A DNA stretch of 64,000 nucleotides, from assembly GCF_028657905.1 (NCBI RefSeq), contig NZ_CP117781.1:620001-684000 (forward strand). Direction: 5' to 3'. Position 1 is the first letter of the stretch; each line of letters opens with the position of its first letter. The translations under genes were made by a program, and so were the position numbers. The DNA is from Burkholderia sp. FERM BP-3421 (lineage in GTDB: Bacteria; Pseudomonadota; Gammaproteobacteria; Burkholderiales; Burkholderiaceae). Under the pieces are notes generated by a model. It saw only the letters and a list, made by a program, of their open reading frames with translations, did no database searches and was not told where the DNA came from. Below, in pieces: positions 44,267 to 53,095 of this stretch.

Positions 44267-45100
44267 CTAAAGCCGGATCAGCGCCGCGCCTGCCACCACG
44301 AGCGCGCACGCGACGAGCCGTCGCGGGGTCGGTCGTTCGCGCAGCGCGGACCAGCCGATCGCGAGCGCGAAGATCGGGCTCGTCTCGCGCAGCGCGGAGA
44401 CGGTCGCGACCGGCAGGCGCCGGTACGCGAGCGTCACGATCGCATAGGCGCTGAGCGCGAGCGTGCCGGCCAGCATGCCGCGCCCGAGCGCGCCGCGCGC
44501 GGCGAGCAGCGTGCGCGGGCCGCGCAGCGCGCAGATCAGCGCGAGCTGCGGCGCGTTCCACAGCAGGTAGACCCAGGCGATGTACGCGAGCGGGTCACCC
44601 GCGATCCGTACACCGATGCCGTCGACGACCGAATAGGCGGCGATGAAGGCGCCCGTCAGCAGCGCGTACGGCACGCTGTCGCCGGCCGGATGGCGGCCGC
44701 GCCGGAGCGCGAGCGACATGATGCCGGCCGATACGCAGGCGATGCCCGCGAGCGCGGCGGGCGTCGGCCGTTCGCCGAGCAGCGCGAACGCGAGGCCGGT
44801 GACGAGGAGCGGCGACAGCCCGCGCGCGATCGGGTAGATCTCGCTGAACTCGCCGCGCCGGTAGGCGCGCAGCAGCGCGGCGCAATAGCCCAGTTCGAGC
44901 AGCGCCGAGGCCGCGACATAAGGCCACGCCGCCGGGGGCGGCAAGGGCAGCAGCAGCGCGCCGGCAAGGCCGGCCGCGAGATAGGGCAGGGACATCGTGC
45001 CGAGCTGCACGACGCGGTCCTCGCTGACGTGGAGGAACGCATTCCAGACGGCGTGCAACAACGCGGACAGCAGGACGAGCGCGACGAAACGATGATCCAT
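44267..45100 (-). CDS. EamA/DMT-superfamily transporter
   Basis: 277 aa with ten predicted helices in two EamA repeats (residues 5-130 and 145-275). Recognisable stretches are ALVLLSALLHAVWNAFLH at the start, YPIARGLSPLLVTGLAFALLGERP at the end of repeat 1 and LRETSPIFALAIGWSALRERPTP in repeat 2, the typical paired motif. Such proteins export amino acids or metabolites. It is a single gene converging on the porin. Substrate unknown. Confidence 0.87.
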   Translation of the reverse strand: MDHRFVALVLLSALLHAVWNAFLHVSEDRVVQLGTMSLPYLAAGLAGALLLPLPPPAAWPYVAASALLELGYCAALLRAYRRGEFSEIYPIARGLSPLLVTGLAFALLGERPTPAALAGIACVSAGIMSLALRRGRHPAGDSVPYALLTGAFIAAYSVVDGIGVRIAGDPLAYIAWVYLLWNAPQLALICALRGPRTLLAARGALGRGMLAGTLALSAYAIVTLAYRRLPVATVSALRETSPIFALAIGWSALRERPTPRRLVACALVVAGAALIRL

Positions 45101-45207
45101 GAACGGCTGCGGGGGATGGCGGGGCCGGGAATTTTGCGGCGGGCGCCGCGCGCGCTTGCGCGGGATTGCCGATAATAGAGCGTTTATCTCTTTTCCGGAA
45201 CCTCGCC

Positions 45208-46272
45208 ATGACTGACTCCACCCGCCCCGACGCCGCGCCGCCGCGCCTCACGAGCCTGTCGCATGGCGGCGGCTGCGGCTGCAAGATCGCGCCGGGCGTG
45301 CTGTCCGAGTTGCTGAAGCGCAATGCGCCGCCCGCGCTGTTCCCCGACCTGCTGGTCGGCACCGAGACCTCGGACGATGCGGCCGTCTACCGGCTGAACG
45401 ACGAGCAGGCGATCGTCGCGACCACCGACTTCTTCATGCCGATCGTCGACGATCCGTTCGACTTCGGCCGGATCGCCGCGACCAACGCGCTGTCCGACGT
45501 GTACGCGATGGGCGGCAAGCCGATCCTCGCGCTCGCGCTGGTCGGGATGCCGATCAACGTGCTGCCGCACGAGACGATCGCGGCCGTGCTGCGCGGCGGC
45601 GAATCGGTGTGCGCGGACGCGGGCATTCCGGTCGCGGGCGGCCATTCGATCGACTCGGTCGAACCGATCTACGGGCTCGCGGCGATCGGCGTCGTGCATC
45701 CGTCGCGCGTGAAACGCAATGCGGCCGCGCGCGCGGGCGACGTGCTCGTGCTCGGCAAGCCGCTCGGCGTCGGCGTGTTGTCGGCGGCGTTGAAGAAGAA
45801 CCAGCTCGACGCCGCGGGCTACGCGCAGATGGTTGCGACGACCACCAAGCTGAACCGGCCGGGCACGGAGCTTGCCGCCCTGCCGGGCGTGCATGCGCTG
45901 ACCGACGTCACGGGCTTCGGGCTGCTCGGCCATACGCTCGAACTGGCGCGCGGCGCGCACCTCACCGCGCGCGTGCATTACGCGTCGCTGCCGTGGCTCG
46001 CGGGGGTCGAGGCGTTCGTCGCCGACGGCGTGTTCACCGGCGCATCGGGTCGCAACTGGACCTCGTACGGCGCCGAGGTGCGGCTCGCCGACAGCCTGCC
46101 GCCCGTCGCGCAGGCGCTGCTGACCGATCCGCAGACGTCCGGCGGCCTGCTCGTCGCGTGCGCGCCGGAAGCGGTCGACGATGTTCTCGCGTGCTTCCGC
46201 GCCGACGGCTTCGATCGCGCGGCCGTGATCGGCGAGATGTCGGACGGGCCTGCGCGCGTCGACGTCGCCTGA
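45208..46272 (+). CDS. selD: Selenide, water dikinase (selenophosphate synthetase)
   Basis: 354 aa from ATG 45208, preceded by GGAA. Makes selenophosphate from selenide and ATP. The active-site loop is GGGCGCKIAPG (Cys, not selenocysteine, with the essential Lys), followed by ETSDDAAVYRLNDEQAIVATTDFF, ATNALSDVYAMGGKPI and AGGHSIDSVEPIYGL (ATP and metal sites), and DPQTSGGLLVAC near the end. No selA, selB or mnmH gene lies in the flanks, so the user of selenophosphate is encoded elsewhere. Confidence 0.95.
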   Translation: MTDSTRPDAAPPRLTSLSHGGGCGCKIAPGVLSELLKRNAPPALFPDLLVGTETSDDAAVYRLNDEQAIVATTDFFMPIVDDPFDFGRIAATNALSDVYAMGGKPILALALVGMPINVLPHETIAAVLRGGESVCADAGIPVAGGHSIDSVEPIYGLAAIGVVHPSRVKRNAAARAGDVLVLGKPLGVGVLSAALKKNQLDAAGYAQMVATTTKLNRPGTELAALPGVHALTDVTGFGLLGHTLELARGAHLTARVHYASLPWLAGVEAFVADGVFTGASGRNWTSYGAEVRLADSLPPVAQALLTDPQTSGGLLVACAPEAVDDVLACFRADGFDRAAVIGEMSDGPARVDVA

Positions 46273-46718
46273 CGTTGCGGGCGCGGCGGCTTTCAGGCGC
46301 TGCCGCGCGGAAGTAGGGTGGTGGGGCGCGAGGCTCGCCGGTGCGGCTGGGCGGGGGCGTTCGGTTGTGTGTCTGGCCGACCGCGTCTGGCCGACCGCGT
46401 CTAGCCGACCGCGCTTGGCTGGCGGCGGACTGGCGTGTCGAGTACCGGGCTCGGTGATTTCGCGCCCGTCATTGACGGGCGCATTGCATCCCAGGTCGTC
46501 CGGCGCGCGCTCCTTCCAATTATCACGGCGGTGCCGTCACAGCCCCTGTATCGACCTCACCGCAACGGCTCCGCCGCAACAGCCCCCCGCGACGGCCTAC
46601 CCCCCGCGCCCTGCCGAATCCATCGCGCGCGCCACCGTTCTATACTGCGCGCGGGCCATGACACGCCGTGCCGCACGTCTTCCCCCAGCTTCCAACAACA
46701 ATCGACAAAGGAACGCCG
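46273..46718. other. Non-coding region between selD and the nucleoside permease gene
   Basis: 446 bp without a supported gene. It carries a three-copy 14-bp tandem repeat (see 46372) and should contain the promoter of the nucleoside permease gene near 46620-46700. Confidence 0.45.
46372..46413. repeat. Three tandem copies of a 14-bp unit
   Basis: TCTGGCCGACCGCG occurs at 46372 and 46386, and TCTAGCCGACCGCG at 46400. Non-coding, 41 bp array. Confidence 0.9.
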
Positions 46719-47789
46719 ATGCTGACTCGATCGATTCTGTCCGCCGCAGTCTTCACGCTGGCCGCCTGTTCGGCCGTCTCCGCCTTCGCCCAGGACACCG
46801 GCCGCGACGCCGGCGCCGGCGCCGCCGCCGCCGCGCAGGGCCGCCCGGTGAAGGTGATGATCATCACGATGTTCGGCCCCGAAGGGCAGGCCTGGCTCGA
46901 CAAGCTCGGGCCGTGGAAGACCGTGTCGGTGCCCGGCCTGTCGCCCGACTATCCGGCCGTTCACTGCAACAAGCAGGACGTCTGCGTCGTGACGACCGGC
47001 ATGGGCTACGCGAACGCGGCGTCGTCGATCATGGCGCTCACGTTCTCGCAGCGTTTCGACCTGCGCCGCACCTATTTCCTGATCTCGGGCATCGCGGGCG
47101 TCGATCCGGCGCGCGGCACGCTCGGCTCCGCCGCATGGGCGAAGTATCTGGTCGACTTCGGGATCCAGTGGGAACTCGATGCGCGCGAGATCCCGGCCGG
47201 CTGGAGCGGCGGCTATCTCGGCATCAACACGAAGAACCCGACGGAAAAGCCGCCGCTCGACTACCGCAACGAAGTGTTCCAGCTCAACCCGCAGCTCGCG
47301 GACGCCGCCTACGCACTGTCGCGCAACGTCACGCTATCGGACAGCCCGCAGGCGCAGGCGGCGCGCGCGAAGTTCGACTACGCGCCCGCGAACCAGCCGC
47401 CGACGGTGATCCAGTGCGACACGTCGTCGGGCAACACGTGGTTCTCGGGCACGCTGCTCGGCGAGCGCGCGCGAGAATGGACCAGGATCCTGACCGACGG
47501 CAAGGGCACGTATTGCATGACGGCGCAGGAAGACAACGCGACCTTCGAAGCGCTCAAGCGCGCGGCGAGCGTGAAGCGGGTGGATCTGAATCGCGTGGCG
47601 GTGCTGCGCACCGGTTCCGATTTCGATCGGCCGCACGCGGGCCAGACCAGCGCGGACAATCTGCTCAACTATGCGGACCAGGGCGGCTTCCCGCTCGCGA
47701 CCGCGAACCTGTATCTGGCGGGCAACCCGCTCGTGCAGGACATCGTCACGCACTGGAGCGCCTGGCGCGACGGCGTGCCGCGCCGTTGA
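46719..47789 (+). CDS. Purine nucleoside permease (NUP-family), exported
   Basis: 356 aa from ATG 46719 with AAGGA upstream. A 24-residue signal peptide ends AFA. The mature domain shows KVMIITMFGPEGQAW, VVTTGMGYANAASSIMAL, TYFLISGIAGVDPARGTLGSA and DTSSGNTWFSGTLLG, matching the NUP family related to fungal nucleoside permeases and nucleoside phosphorylase-like folds. In bacteria such proteins are periplasmic and may bind or cleave nucleosides; transport has not been shown. The stop codon lies in a convergent hairpin. Confidence 0.82.
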   Translation: MLTRSILSAAVFTLAACSAVSAFAQDTGRDAGAGAAAAAQGRPVKVMIITMFGPEGQAWLDKLGPWKTVSVPGLSPDYPAVHCNKQDVCVVTTGMGYANAASSIMALTFSQRFDLRRTYFLISGIAGVDPARGTLGSAAWAKYLVDFGIQWELDAREIPAGWSGGYLGINTKNPTEKPPLDYRNEVFQLNPQLADAAYALSRNVTLSDSPQAQAARAKFDYAPANQPPTVIQCDTSSGNTWFSGTLLGERAREWTRILTDGKGTYCMTAQEDNATFEALKRAASVKRVDLNRVAVLRTGSDFDRPHAGQTSADNLLNYADQGGFPLATANLYLAGNPLVQDIVTHWSAWRDGVPRR

Positions 47790-47816
47790 GCGCGGCGGCG
47801 GCCGTCGTCGCGCTCA
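47787..47816. terminator. Convergent hairpin over the nucleoside permease stop codon
   Basis: TGAGCGCG (47787-47794) and CGCGCTCA (47809-47816) pair perfectly. The left arm contains the permease stop codon and the right arm the stop of the small minus-strand frame. Confidence 0.55.
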
Positions 47817-47900
47817 GCGGCCGGCCGTCGGGCGGAACGGCGTCCAGACGGGGATCGTGCTGTCCCATTGATCGAGCGGCGAAGGAGACGGTTCGTTCAT
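47814..47900 (-). CDS. Possible 28-residue peptide
   Basis: A short frame with AAGGG about 9 nt before its ATG encodes a peptide starting MNEPSPSPLDQWDSTIPVW and ending TPFRPTAGR. It is proline- and tryptophan-rich with no signal sequence. It lies downstream of the DUF4148 pseudogene on the same strand. There is no partner gene and no known family, so it may be a chance frame. A weak likeness to the 40-aa peptide at 15762 (LD-x-W, Pro/Trp-rich end) is noted but not meaningful by itself. Confidence 0.3.
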   Translation of the reverse strand: MNEPSPSPLDQWDSTIPVWTPFRPTAGR

Positions 47901-47953
47901 GGTCGTAACCCTTGAAGGAAAGACGTGACGCGATGAAGTTGCTGTGGAGCGGC

Positions 47954-47990
47954 GTGGGCCGCGCGTCGGGCGACCCGACGCGCGGCCCAC
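47954..47990. repeat. Perfect 17-bp inverted repeat after the DUF4148 pseudogene
   Basis: GTGGGCCGCGCGTCGGG (47954-47970) and its exact reverse complement (47974-47990) are separated by only CGA. It begins 6 nt past the pseudogene stop on the minus strand. There is no T-run; probably a strong transcript-end stem or terminator. Confidence 0.8.
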
Positions 47991-47995
47991 GGCGT

Positions 47996-48283
47996 TTACC
48001 GGCCCGCGCCCGCGAGCTGATTGGCGTCGGGATCGGGACGATAGGCGCGGCGGGCCAACTCGACGCCTTGCGGATACGAGGTGGTCTTGCGCATCGCATC
48101 AAGCGAGCCGTCCTGCTGCGCCTGTTCGAGTTCCGCGCGCACTTAGGCGCGGCTGCGGGTGCTCTTGCCGTGCCACGCGTTGTCGCCATATGCGCCGGTG
48201 AGGCCGATGCCGCCTTCCGCGAAGGCCGGTGCGGAAACCGTCAGCGCAAGGGCGACGGCGGCGAAGAGACTGCTGCGTTTCAT
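47996..48283 (-). pseudogene. DUF4148 small exported protein, interrupted by one stop codon
   Basis: ATG 48283 has AGGAGTT 6 nt upstream and a signal peptide (MKRSSLFAAVALALTVSAPAFA). The frame meets TAA at 48143-48145 (codon 47) exactly where the family motif SRAQVRAEL is expected: before it is STRSRA, after it VRAELEQAQQDG. The frame then continues to a natural stop at 47996 (95 codons total). A single C-to-T change of CAA (Gln) to TAA explains it. Initiation signals look intact, so decay is recent. Confidence 0.8.
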
Positions 48284-48765
48284 GATGCAACTCCTGTCGA
48301 TTCGATGCGCGATGGAGGTTTTCCCGCGCGACAGGGGGTAATTTAGGTGCAGGTGCAGCATCGATAAATGGCCGGCGAGCGAATTGAATTGTCGCGAAGT
48401 TGGAACAATCGATATCCGCGTCGCGGGTGGGGGCATCGTCGCGCACCCTCGTGAGCGATGCGCCCGGCGCGCGCCGGACGCTGTGCCGATTGACGCGCGC
48501 GGGCCGTGCGAAAAGGGCGCACCGGCGTGTTTGCCGGCCGGTCGAGCGCTTGCGCACGAGGCTTGCGCCAAGCCTTGCGGCAAGGCGCACCATGCTTGCC
48601 GGCGCAGCGTCGCGCGTCGCGCCGGCCTGCCGCGAGGCCCCGCGCACTGTGCCGATTTCATCTTCCACGAGCGGGAAAAGTCACAAGCCGCCGCTGCGCC
48701 GCGAGCGGATACTTGTCGACAGTCCGGAGCCATTCCGCGCCCCCTACCCATTCGAGGAGACATTG
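48284..48765. other. Divergent promoter region upstream of the hydroxyproline-type operon
   Basis: 482 bp. Long open frames on both strands are GC-driven and lack ribosome binding sites until ATG 48766. Promoters for both directions should be here; the region near 48355-48400 is the most A+T-rich. No operator is evident. Confidence 0.4.
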
Positions 48766-49686
48766 ATGAACCATCGCACCGAGTACTGGAGCGGCGTTTT
48801 CCCCGCCGTCAGCACCCAATTCAAGGCGGACTTCTCGCTCGATCTCGAAGCGACGCATCGCGTGATGGCCAATCTCGTCAAGGACGGCGTGTCGGGCCTC
48901 GTGGTCTGCGGCACGGTCGGCGAGAACACCTCGCTGAAGACGGCCGAGAAACTCGCGGTGATCGAGGCCGCGCGCGACGCGGCGGCCGGCCGCGTGCCGG
49001 TGATCGCGGGCATCGCGGAATTCACCACGGCCTTCGCGTGCGACACGGTGCGCGAGGCCGCGCGCGCCGGCGTCGACGGCGTGATGGTGATGCCGGCGCT
49101 CGTCTATTCCGCGAAGACCCACGAAACGGCCGCGCACTTCCGCGCGGTCGCGACGAGCACCGACCTGCCGGTGATGGTCTACAACAATCCGCCGATCTAC
49201 AAGAACGACGTGACGCCCGACGTGCTGATCGCGCTGCAGGATTGCGAGAACATCGTCTACTTCAAGGATTCGTCGGGCGACACGCGCCGCTTCATCGATA
49301 TCCGCAACGCGGTGGGCGATCGCTTCGTGCTGTTCGCGGGGCTCGACGACGTGGTGGTCGAAAGTCTCGCGGTCGGCGCGCAAGGCTGGGTGTCGGGGAT
49401 GTCGAATGCGTTCCCGAAGGAAGGCGAGACGCTGTTCCGTCTCGCGATGCAACGGCGCTTCGACGAGGCGCTCGCGCTGTATCGCTGGTTCATGCCGCTG
49501 CTGCATCTCGACGCGCGCCCCGATCTCGTTCAGTGCATCAAGCTGTGCGAGGAGCTGGTCGGACGCGGCAGCGCCGTCACGCGCCCGCCGCGCCTCGCGC
49601 TGCAGGGCGAGACGCTGGCCGAGGTGAAGGCGATCGTCGCGAAGGCGCTCGCCGAGCGGCCGACCCTGCCCGACGTGGGGCTGTAA
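48766..49686 (+). CDS. DapA-family lyase, probable 1-pyrroline-4-hydroxy-2-carboxylate deaminase
   Basis: 306 aa from ATG 48766, with GAGGAGA upstream. Class I aldolase-like TIM barrel: GTVGENTSLKTAEK holds the substrate carboxylate site, LPVMVYNNPPIYKND the catalytic Tyr, and VYFKDSSGDTRRF the Schiff-base Lys. In bacterial hydroxyproline breakdown the DapA-family member deaminates pyrroline-4-hydroxy-2-carboxylate to ketoglutarate semialdehyde. The next genes (permease, ketoglutarate semialdehyde dehydrogenase, Ldh2-type reductase) fit that pathway. The epimerase and oxidase steps are not in the window. Function inferred from context. Confidence 0.75.
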   Translation: MNHRTEYWSGVFPAVSTQFKADFSLDLEATHRVMANLVKDGVSGLVVCGTVGENTSLKTAEKLAVIEAARDAAAGRVPVIAGIAEFTTAFACDTVREAARAGVDGVMVMPALVYSAKTHETAAHFRAVATSTDLPVMVYNNPPIYKNDVTPDVLIALQDCENIVYFKDSSGDTRRFIDIRNAVGDRFVLFAGLDDVVVESLAVGAQGWVSGMSNAFPKEGETLFRLAMQRRFDEALALYRWFMPLLHLDARPDLVQCIKLCEELVGRGSAVTRPPRLALQGETLAEVKAIVAKALAERPTLPDVGL

Positions 49687-49862
49687 GCGCCCCGGCGCGC
49701 GGTGTTCCCCCGCCCGCGCGCGTTCGACAGACGCGCCCCGTTCCCGCGGCCGTCCTCCCGTCGCCGCCTCTCCGATGTCGCGAAACCCACGGGCGCTCAC
49801 GCGCCGCGTGGGCGGGTGCCCGTCTGCCTGTCATCGCGGTTCCGATACAAGGCATCTTCCTC

Positions 49863-51425
49863 ATGGCAACACAAGGCAAATTCCAGAAGCGGCTGTCGCT
49901 GACCGATCTCACCTTCATCGGTCTCGGCGCCATCTTCGGATCCGGCTGGTTGTTCGCGGCGAGCCACGTCGCCTCGATCGCCGGGCCCGCCGGCATCTTC
50001 TCGTGGATCCTCGGCGGCGTCGCGGTGCTGCTGCTCGGCATCGTCTACTGCGAGCTGGGCGCGGCGCTGCCGCGCGCGGGCGGCGTGGTGCGCTACCCCG
50101 TGTATTCGCACGGCCCGCTGCTCGGTTACCTGATGGGCTTCATCACGCTGATCGCGTTTTCGAGTCTGATCGCGATCGAGGTGGTGGCCGCGCGGCAGTA
50201 CGCGGCCGCCTGGTTCCCCGGCCTCACCGTCGCGGGCGGCAACAACCCGACCGTCGCGGGCTGGCTGCTGCAGTTCGCGCTGCTGGGCGTGTTCTTCCTG
50301 CTCAACTATTCGAGCGTCAAGACCTTCGCGACCGCCAACAACCTGATCAGCCTGTTCAAGTTCATCGTGCCGCTGTCGGTGATCGGCGTGCTGTTCATGT
50401 TCTTCAAGCCGGCCAACCTGACCGTCGCCGGCTTCGCGCCGTTCGGCCTGTCCGGCGTCGAGATGGCCGTGTCGGCGGGCGGCGTGATCTTCGCGTACCT
50501 GGGCCTCACGCCGATCATCTCGGTCGCGAGCGAGGTGCGCGAGCCGCAGCGCACGATCCCGATCGCGCTGATCCTGTCGGTGCTGCTGTCTACGCTGATC
50601 TACGTGCTGCTGCAACTCGCGTTCCTCGGCGGCGTGCCGACCGGGATGCTCGCGGGCGGCTGGCAGGGCATCGGCCACGCGTTCTCGCTGCCGTACCGCG
50701 ACATCGCGCTCGTGCTCGGCGTCGGCTGGCTCGCCTACATGGTGGTGGCCGACGCGATGATCTCGCCGAGCGGCTGCGGCAACATCTACATGAACGCGAC
50801 GCCGCGCGTGGTCTACGGCTGGGCGAAGAGCGGCACCTTCTTCAAGGTCTTCACGCGCATCGACGCGCGTTCGGGCATTCCGCGCCCGGGCCTGTGGCTG
50901 ACCTTCGGGCTGTCGGTGTTCTGGACGCTGCCGTTCCCGTCCTGGGAGGTGCTGATCAACGTCGTGTCGGCCGCGCTGGTGCTCAGCTATGCGGTCGCGC
51001 CGGTGTCGGTCGCCGCGCTGCGCCGCACCGCCCCCGAGCTGCCCCGGCCGTTTCGCGCCGCCGGCTTCGCGGTGCTCGGCCCGCTGTCGTTCATCGTCGC
51101 CGCGCTGATCGTCTACTGGTCTGGCTGGGGCACGGTGTCCTGGCTGCTCGGCCTGCAGATCGCGCTGTTCGTCGTCTATCTCGGCTGCGGCCGCCACGTG
51201 CCGACCGGGCAGCTGAGCCTCGCGCGGCAGGTGCGCGCGTCGCTGTGGCTGATCGCGTTCTATGCGCTGATCGTCGGCGCGTCGTATCTCGGCAGCTTCG
51301 GCGGCATCGGCGTGCTTGCGCATCCTTACGACACGCTCGCGGTCGCGCTGATCGCGATCGTCATCTACTACTGGGGCGCGGCGACCGGCGTGCCGGCCCG
51401 GCTTGAACTGGAGGACGACGAATGA
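49863..51425 (+). CDS. APC-superfamily amino-acid permease
   Basis: 520 aa, 12 to 14 predicted helices. The N-terminal LSLTDLTFIGLGAIFGSGWLFAASHVAS is the helix-1 substrate site of APC carriers (GxGxxxGxG-like). VYSHGPLLGYLMGFITLIAF, LNYSSVKTFATANNLISLFKF and SVASEVREPQRTIPIAL continue the family pattern. The C-terminus ends EDDE, and its stop overlaps the next frame's first ATG. It probably imports hydroxyproline or a related imino acid for this operon; the substrate is inferred. Confidence 0.85.
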   Translation: MATQGKFQKRLSLTDLTFIGLGAIFGSGWLFAASHVASIAGPAGIFSWILGGVAVLLLGIVYCELGAALPRAGGVVRYPVYSHGPLLGYLMGFITLIAFSSLIAIEVVAARQYAAAWFPGLTVAGGNNPTVAGWLLQFALLGVFFLLNYSSVKTFATANNLISLFKFIVPLSVIGVLFMFFKPANLTVAGFAPFGLSGVEMAVSAGGVIFAYLGLTPIISVASEVREPQRTIPIALILSVLLSTLIYVLLQLAFLGGVPTGMLAGGWQGIGHAFSLPYRDIALVLGVGWLAYMVVADAMISPSGCGNIYMNATPRVVYGWAKSGTFFKVFTRIDARSGIPRPGLWLTFGLSVFWTLPFPSWEVLINVVSAALVLSYAVAPVSVAALRRTAPELPRPFRAAGFAVLGPLSFIVAALIVYWSGWGTVSWLLGLQIALFVVYLGCGRHVPTGQLSLARQVRASLWLIAFYALIVGASYLGSFGGIGVLAHPYDTLAVALIAIVIYYWGAATGVPARLELEDDE

Positions 51426-51490
51426 ATGCGCCGTCCTCCGCCACCACGGCGCGGCCTGGCGGGCCGCGCATCCGACCCGAGGAAGAGAGC

Positions 51491-53095
51491 ATGGTCATTG
51501 AAGGCAAGCAACTGATCGGCCGCGCGGCCGCGTTCGGCGCGAACGGCACCTTTCACGCGATCGCGGCCGCCACCGGCGAGGCGCTCGCGCCCGCGTTCGG
51601 CGGCGCGACGCCGGCCGATCTCGATACCGCCTGCCGGCTCGCCGACGCGGCGTTCGATGCGTATCGGGAGACGCCGCCCGCGGCGCGCGCGGCGTTTCTC
51701 GACGCGATCGGCGCGGAACTCGTCGCGCTCGGCGACGCGCTCGTCGAGCGCTGCTGCGCCGAGACCGGCCTGCCGCGCGCGCGCATCGAGGGCGAGCGCG
51801 CGCGCACGGTCGGCCAGCTCGCGATGTTCGCGACGCTCCTGCGCGAAGGCGGCTACCTCGGCGCGCGCATCGACAACGCGGATCCGGGCGGCGCGCCGCT
51901 GCGCATGCCGCTGCCTTGCAACGACCTGCGCCTGCGCAACATCGCGCTCGGGCCGGTGGCGGTATTCGGCGCGTCGAATTTCCCGCTCGCGTTCTCGGTG
52001 GCGGGCGGTGACACCGCGTCGGCGCTGGCGGCCGGTTGCCCGGTGATCGTGAAGGCGCATCCCGCGCATCCGGGCACCTCTGAACTGGTCGGCCGGGCGA
52101 TCCAGCGCGCCGCGCGCGCGTGCGGGATGCCGGAAGGCGTGTTCGCGCTGCTGTTCGACGCGGGGCACGCGATCGGCCAGGCGCTGGCCGCCGATCCGCG
52201 CATCAAGGCGGTCGGGTTCACCGGCTCGCGCGCGGGCGGCGCGGCGCTGATGCGGATCGCGGCCGCGCGTGCGGAGCCGATTCCGGTCTATGCGGAGATG
52301 AGCGCGGTGAACCCCGTGCTGCTGTTGCCGGGCGCGCTCGCCGCGCGGGCGGCGACGATCGCGCAGCAGTTCGTCGCCTCGTTGACGCTGGGCGCCGGGC
52401 AGTTCTGCACCAATCCGGGCCTCGTACTGGCGGTCGACGGGCCGGCGTTGCGCGCGTTCGAGCAGGCGGCCGCGGCCGCGCTCGACGCCGCGCCCGCCGC
52501 GACGATGCTGACGCCCGCGATCGACGCCGCCTATCGCGCGGCGGTCGAGGCGCGCGCCGCAAGCGCCGGCGTGGTCGCGCTCGCGACCGGCGCGGCGGGC
52601 GGCCCGCATACGGCGCGCGCCGCGCTGTTCGCGACCGCGGCCGAGACGTTCATGCGTGACGCCGCGCTGCGCGACGAAGTATTCGGCGCGGCGTCGCTGA
52701 TCGTGCGCTGTTCCGACGAGGCGGCGCTGCATGCGCTGCTGGCATCGCTCGAAGGTCAGCTGACGATCGCGGTGCACGCGGACGATTCGGACGCTGCCGC
52801 GTTCGGCGCCTTGCTGCCGCTGCTCGAAAGGCGCGCGGGGCGGATTCTCGCGAATGGCTTCGGCACGGGGGTCGCGGTCTGCGATGCGATGGTGCACGGC
52901 GGCCCGTTTCCCGCCTCGTCGGATGCGCGCACGACGTCGGTGGGCAGCCGGGCGATCGAGCGCTTCCTGCGGCCCGTGTGCTACCAGGATTTCCCGGCGG
53001 ACTGCCTGCCGACCGCGCTGCGCGACGGCAATCCGCTCGGCATCGCGCGCCGCGTGAACGGTGTCGATCAAGCTGCGGAGACGCGCGATGCATGA
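51491..53095 (+). CDS. 2-ketoglutarate semialdehyde dehydrogenase-type aldehyde dehydrogenase
   Basis: 534 aa from ATG 51491, chosen because AGGAAG lies before it and the length fits the group (about 525-530 aa); an ATG at 51422 would add 23 poorly structured residues and overlap the permease stop. MVIEGKQLIGRAAAFG is the usual start. Catalytic Cys is in TLGAGQFCTNPG (residue ~300), the Glu base in VYAEMSAVNPVL (~270) and the NAD loop in GFTGSRAGGAALM. It oxidises 2-ketoglutarate semialdehyde, the product of the upstream lyase, to 2-oxoglutarate. Confidence 0.85.
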   Translation: MVIEGKQLIGRAAAFGANGTFHAIAAATGEALAPAFGGATPADLDTACRLADAAFDAYRETPPAARAAFLDAIGAELVALGDALVERCCAETGLPRARIEGERARTVGQLAMFATLLREGGYLGARIDNADPGGAPLRMPLPCNDLRLRNIALGPVAVFGASNFPLAFSVAGGDTASALAAGCPVIVKAHPAHPGTSELVGRAIQRAARACGMPEGVFALLFDAGHAIGQALAADPRIKAVGFTGSRAGGAALMRIAAARAEPIPVYAEMSAVNPVLLLPGALAARAATIAQQFVASLTLGAGQFCTNPGLVLAVDGPALRAFEQAAAAALDAAPAATMLTPAIDAAYRAAVEARAASAGVVALATGAAGGPHTARAALFATAAETFMRDAALRDEVFGAASLIVRCSDEAALHALLASLEGQLTIAVHADDSDAAAFGALLPLLERRAGRILANGFGTGVAVCDAMVHGGPFPASSDARTTSVGSRAIERFLRPVCYQDFPADCLPTALRDGNPLGIARRVNGVDQAAETRDA

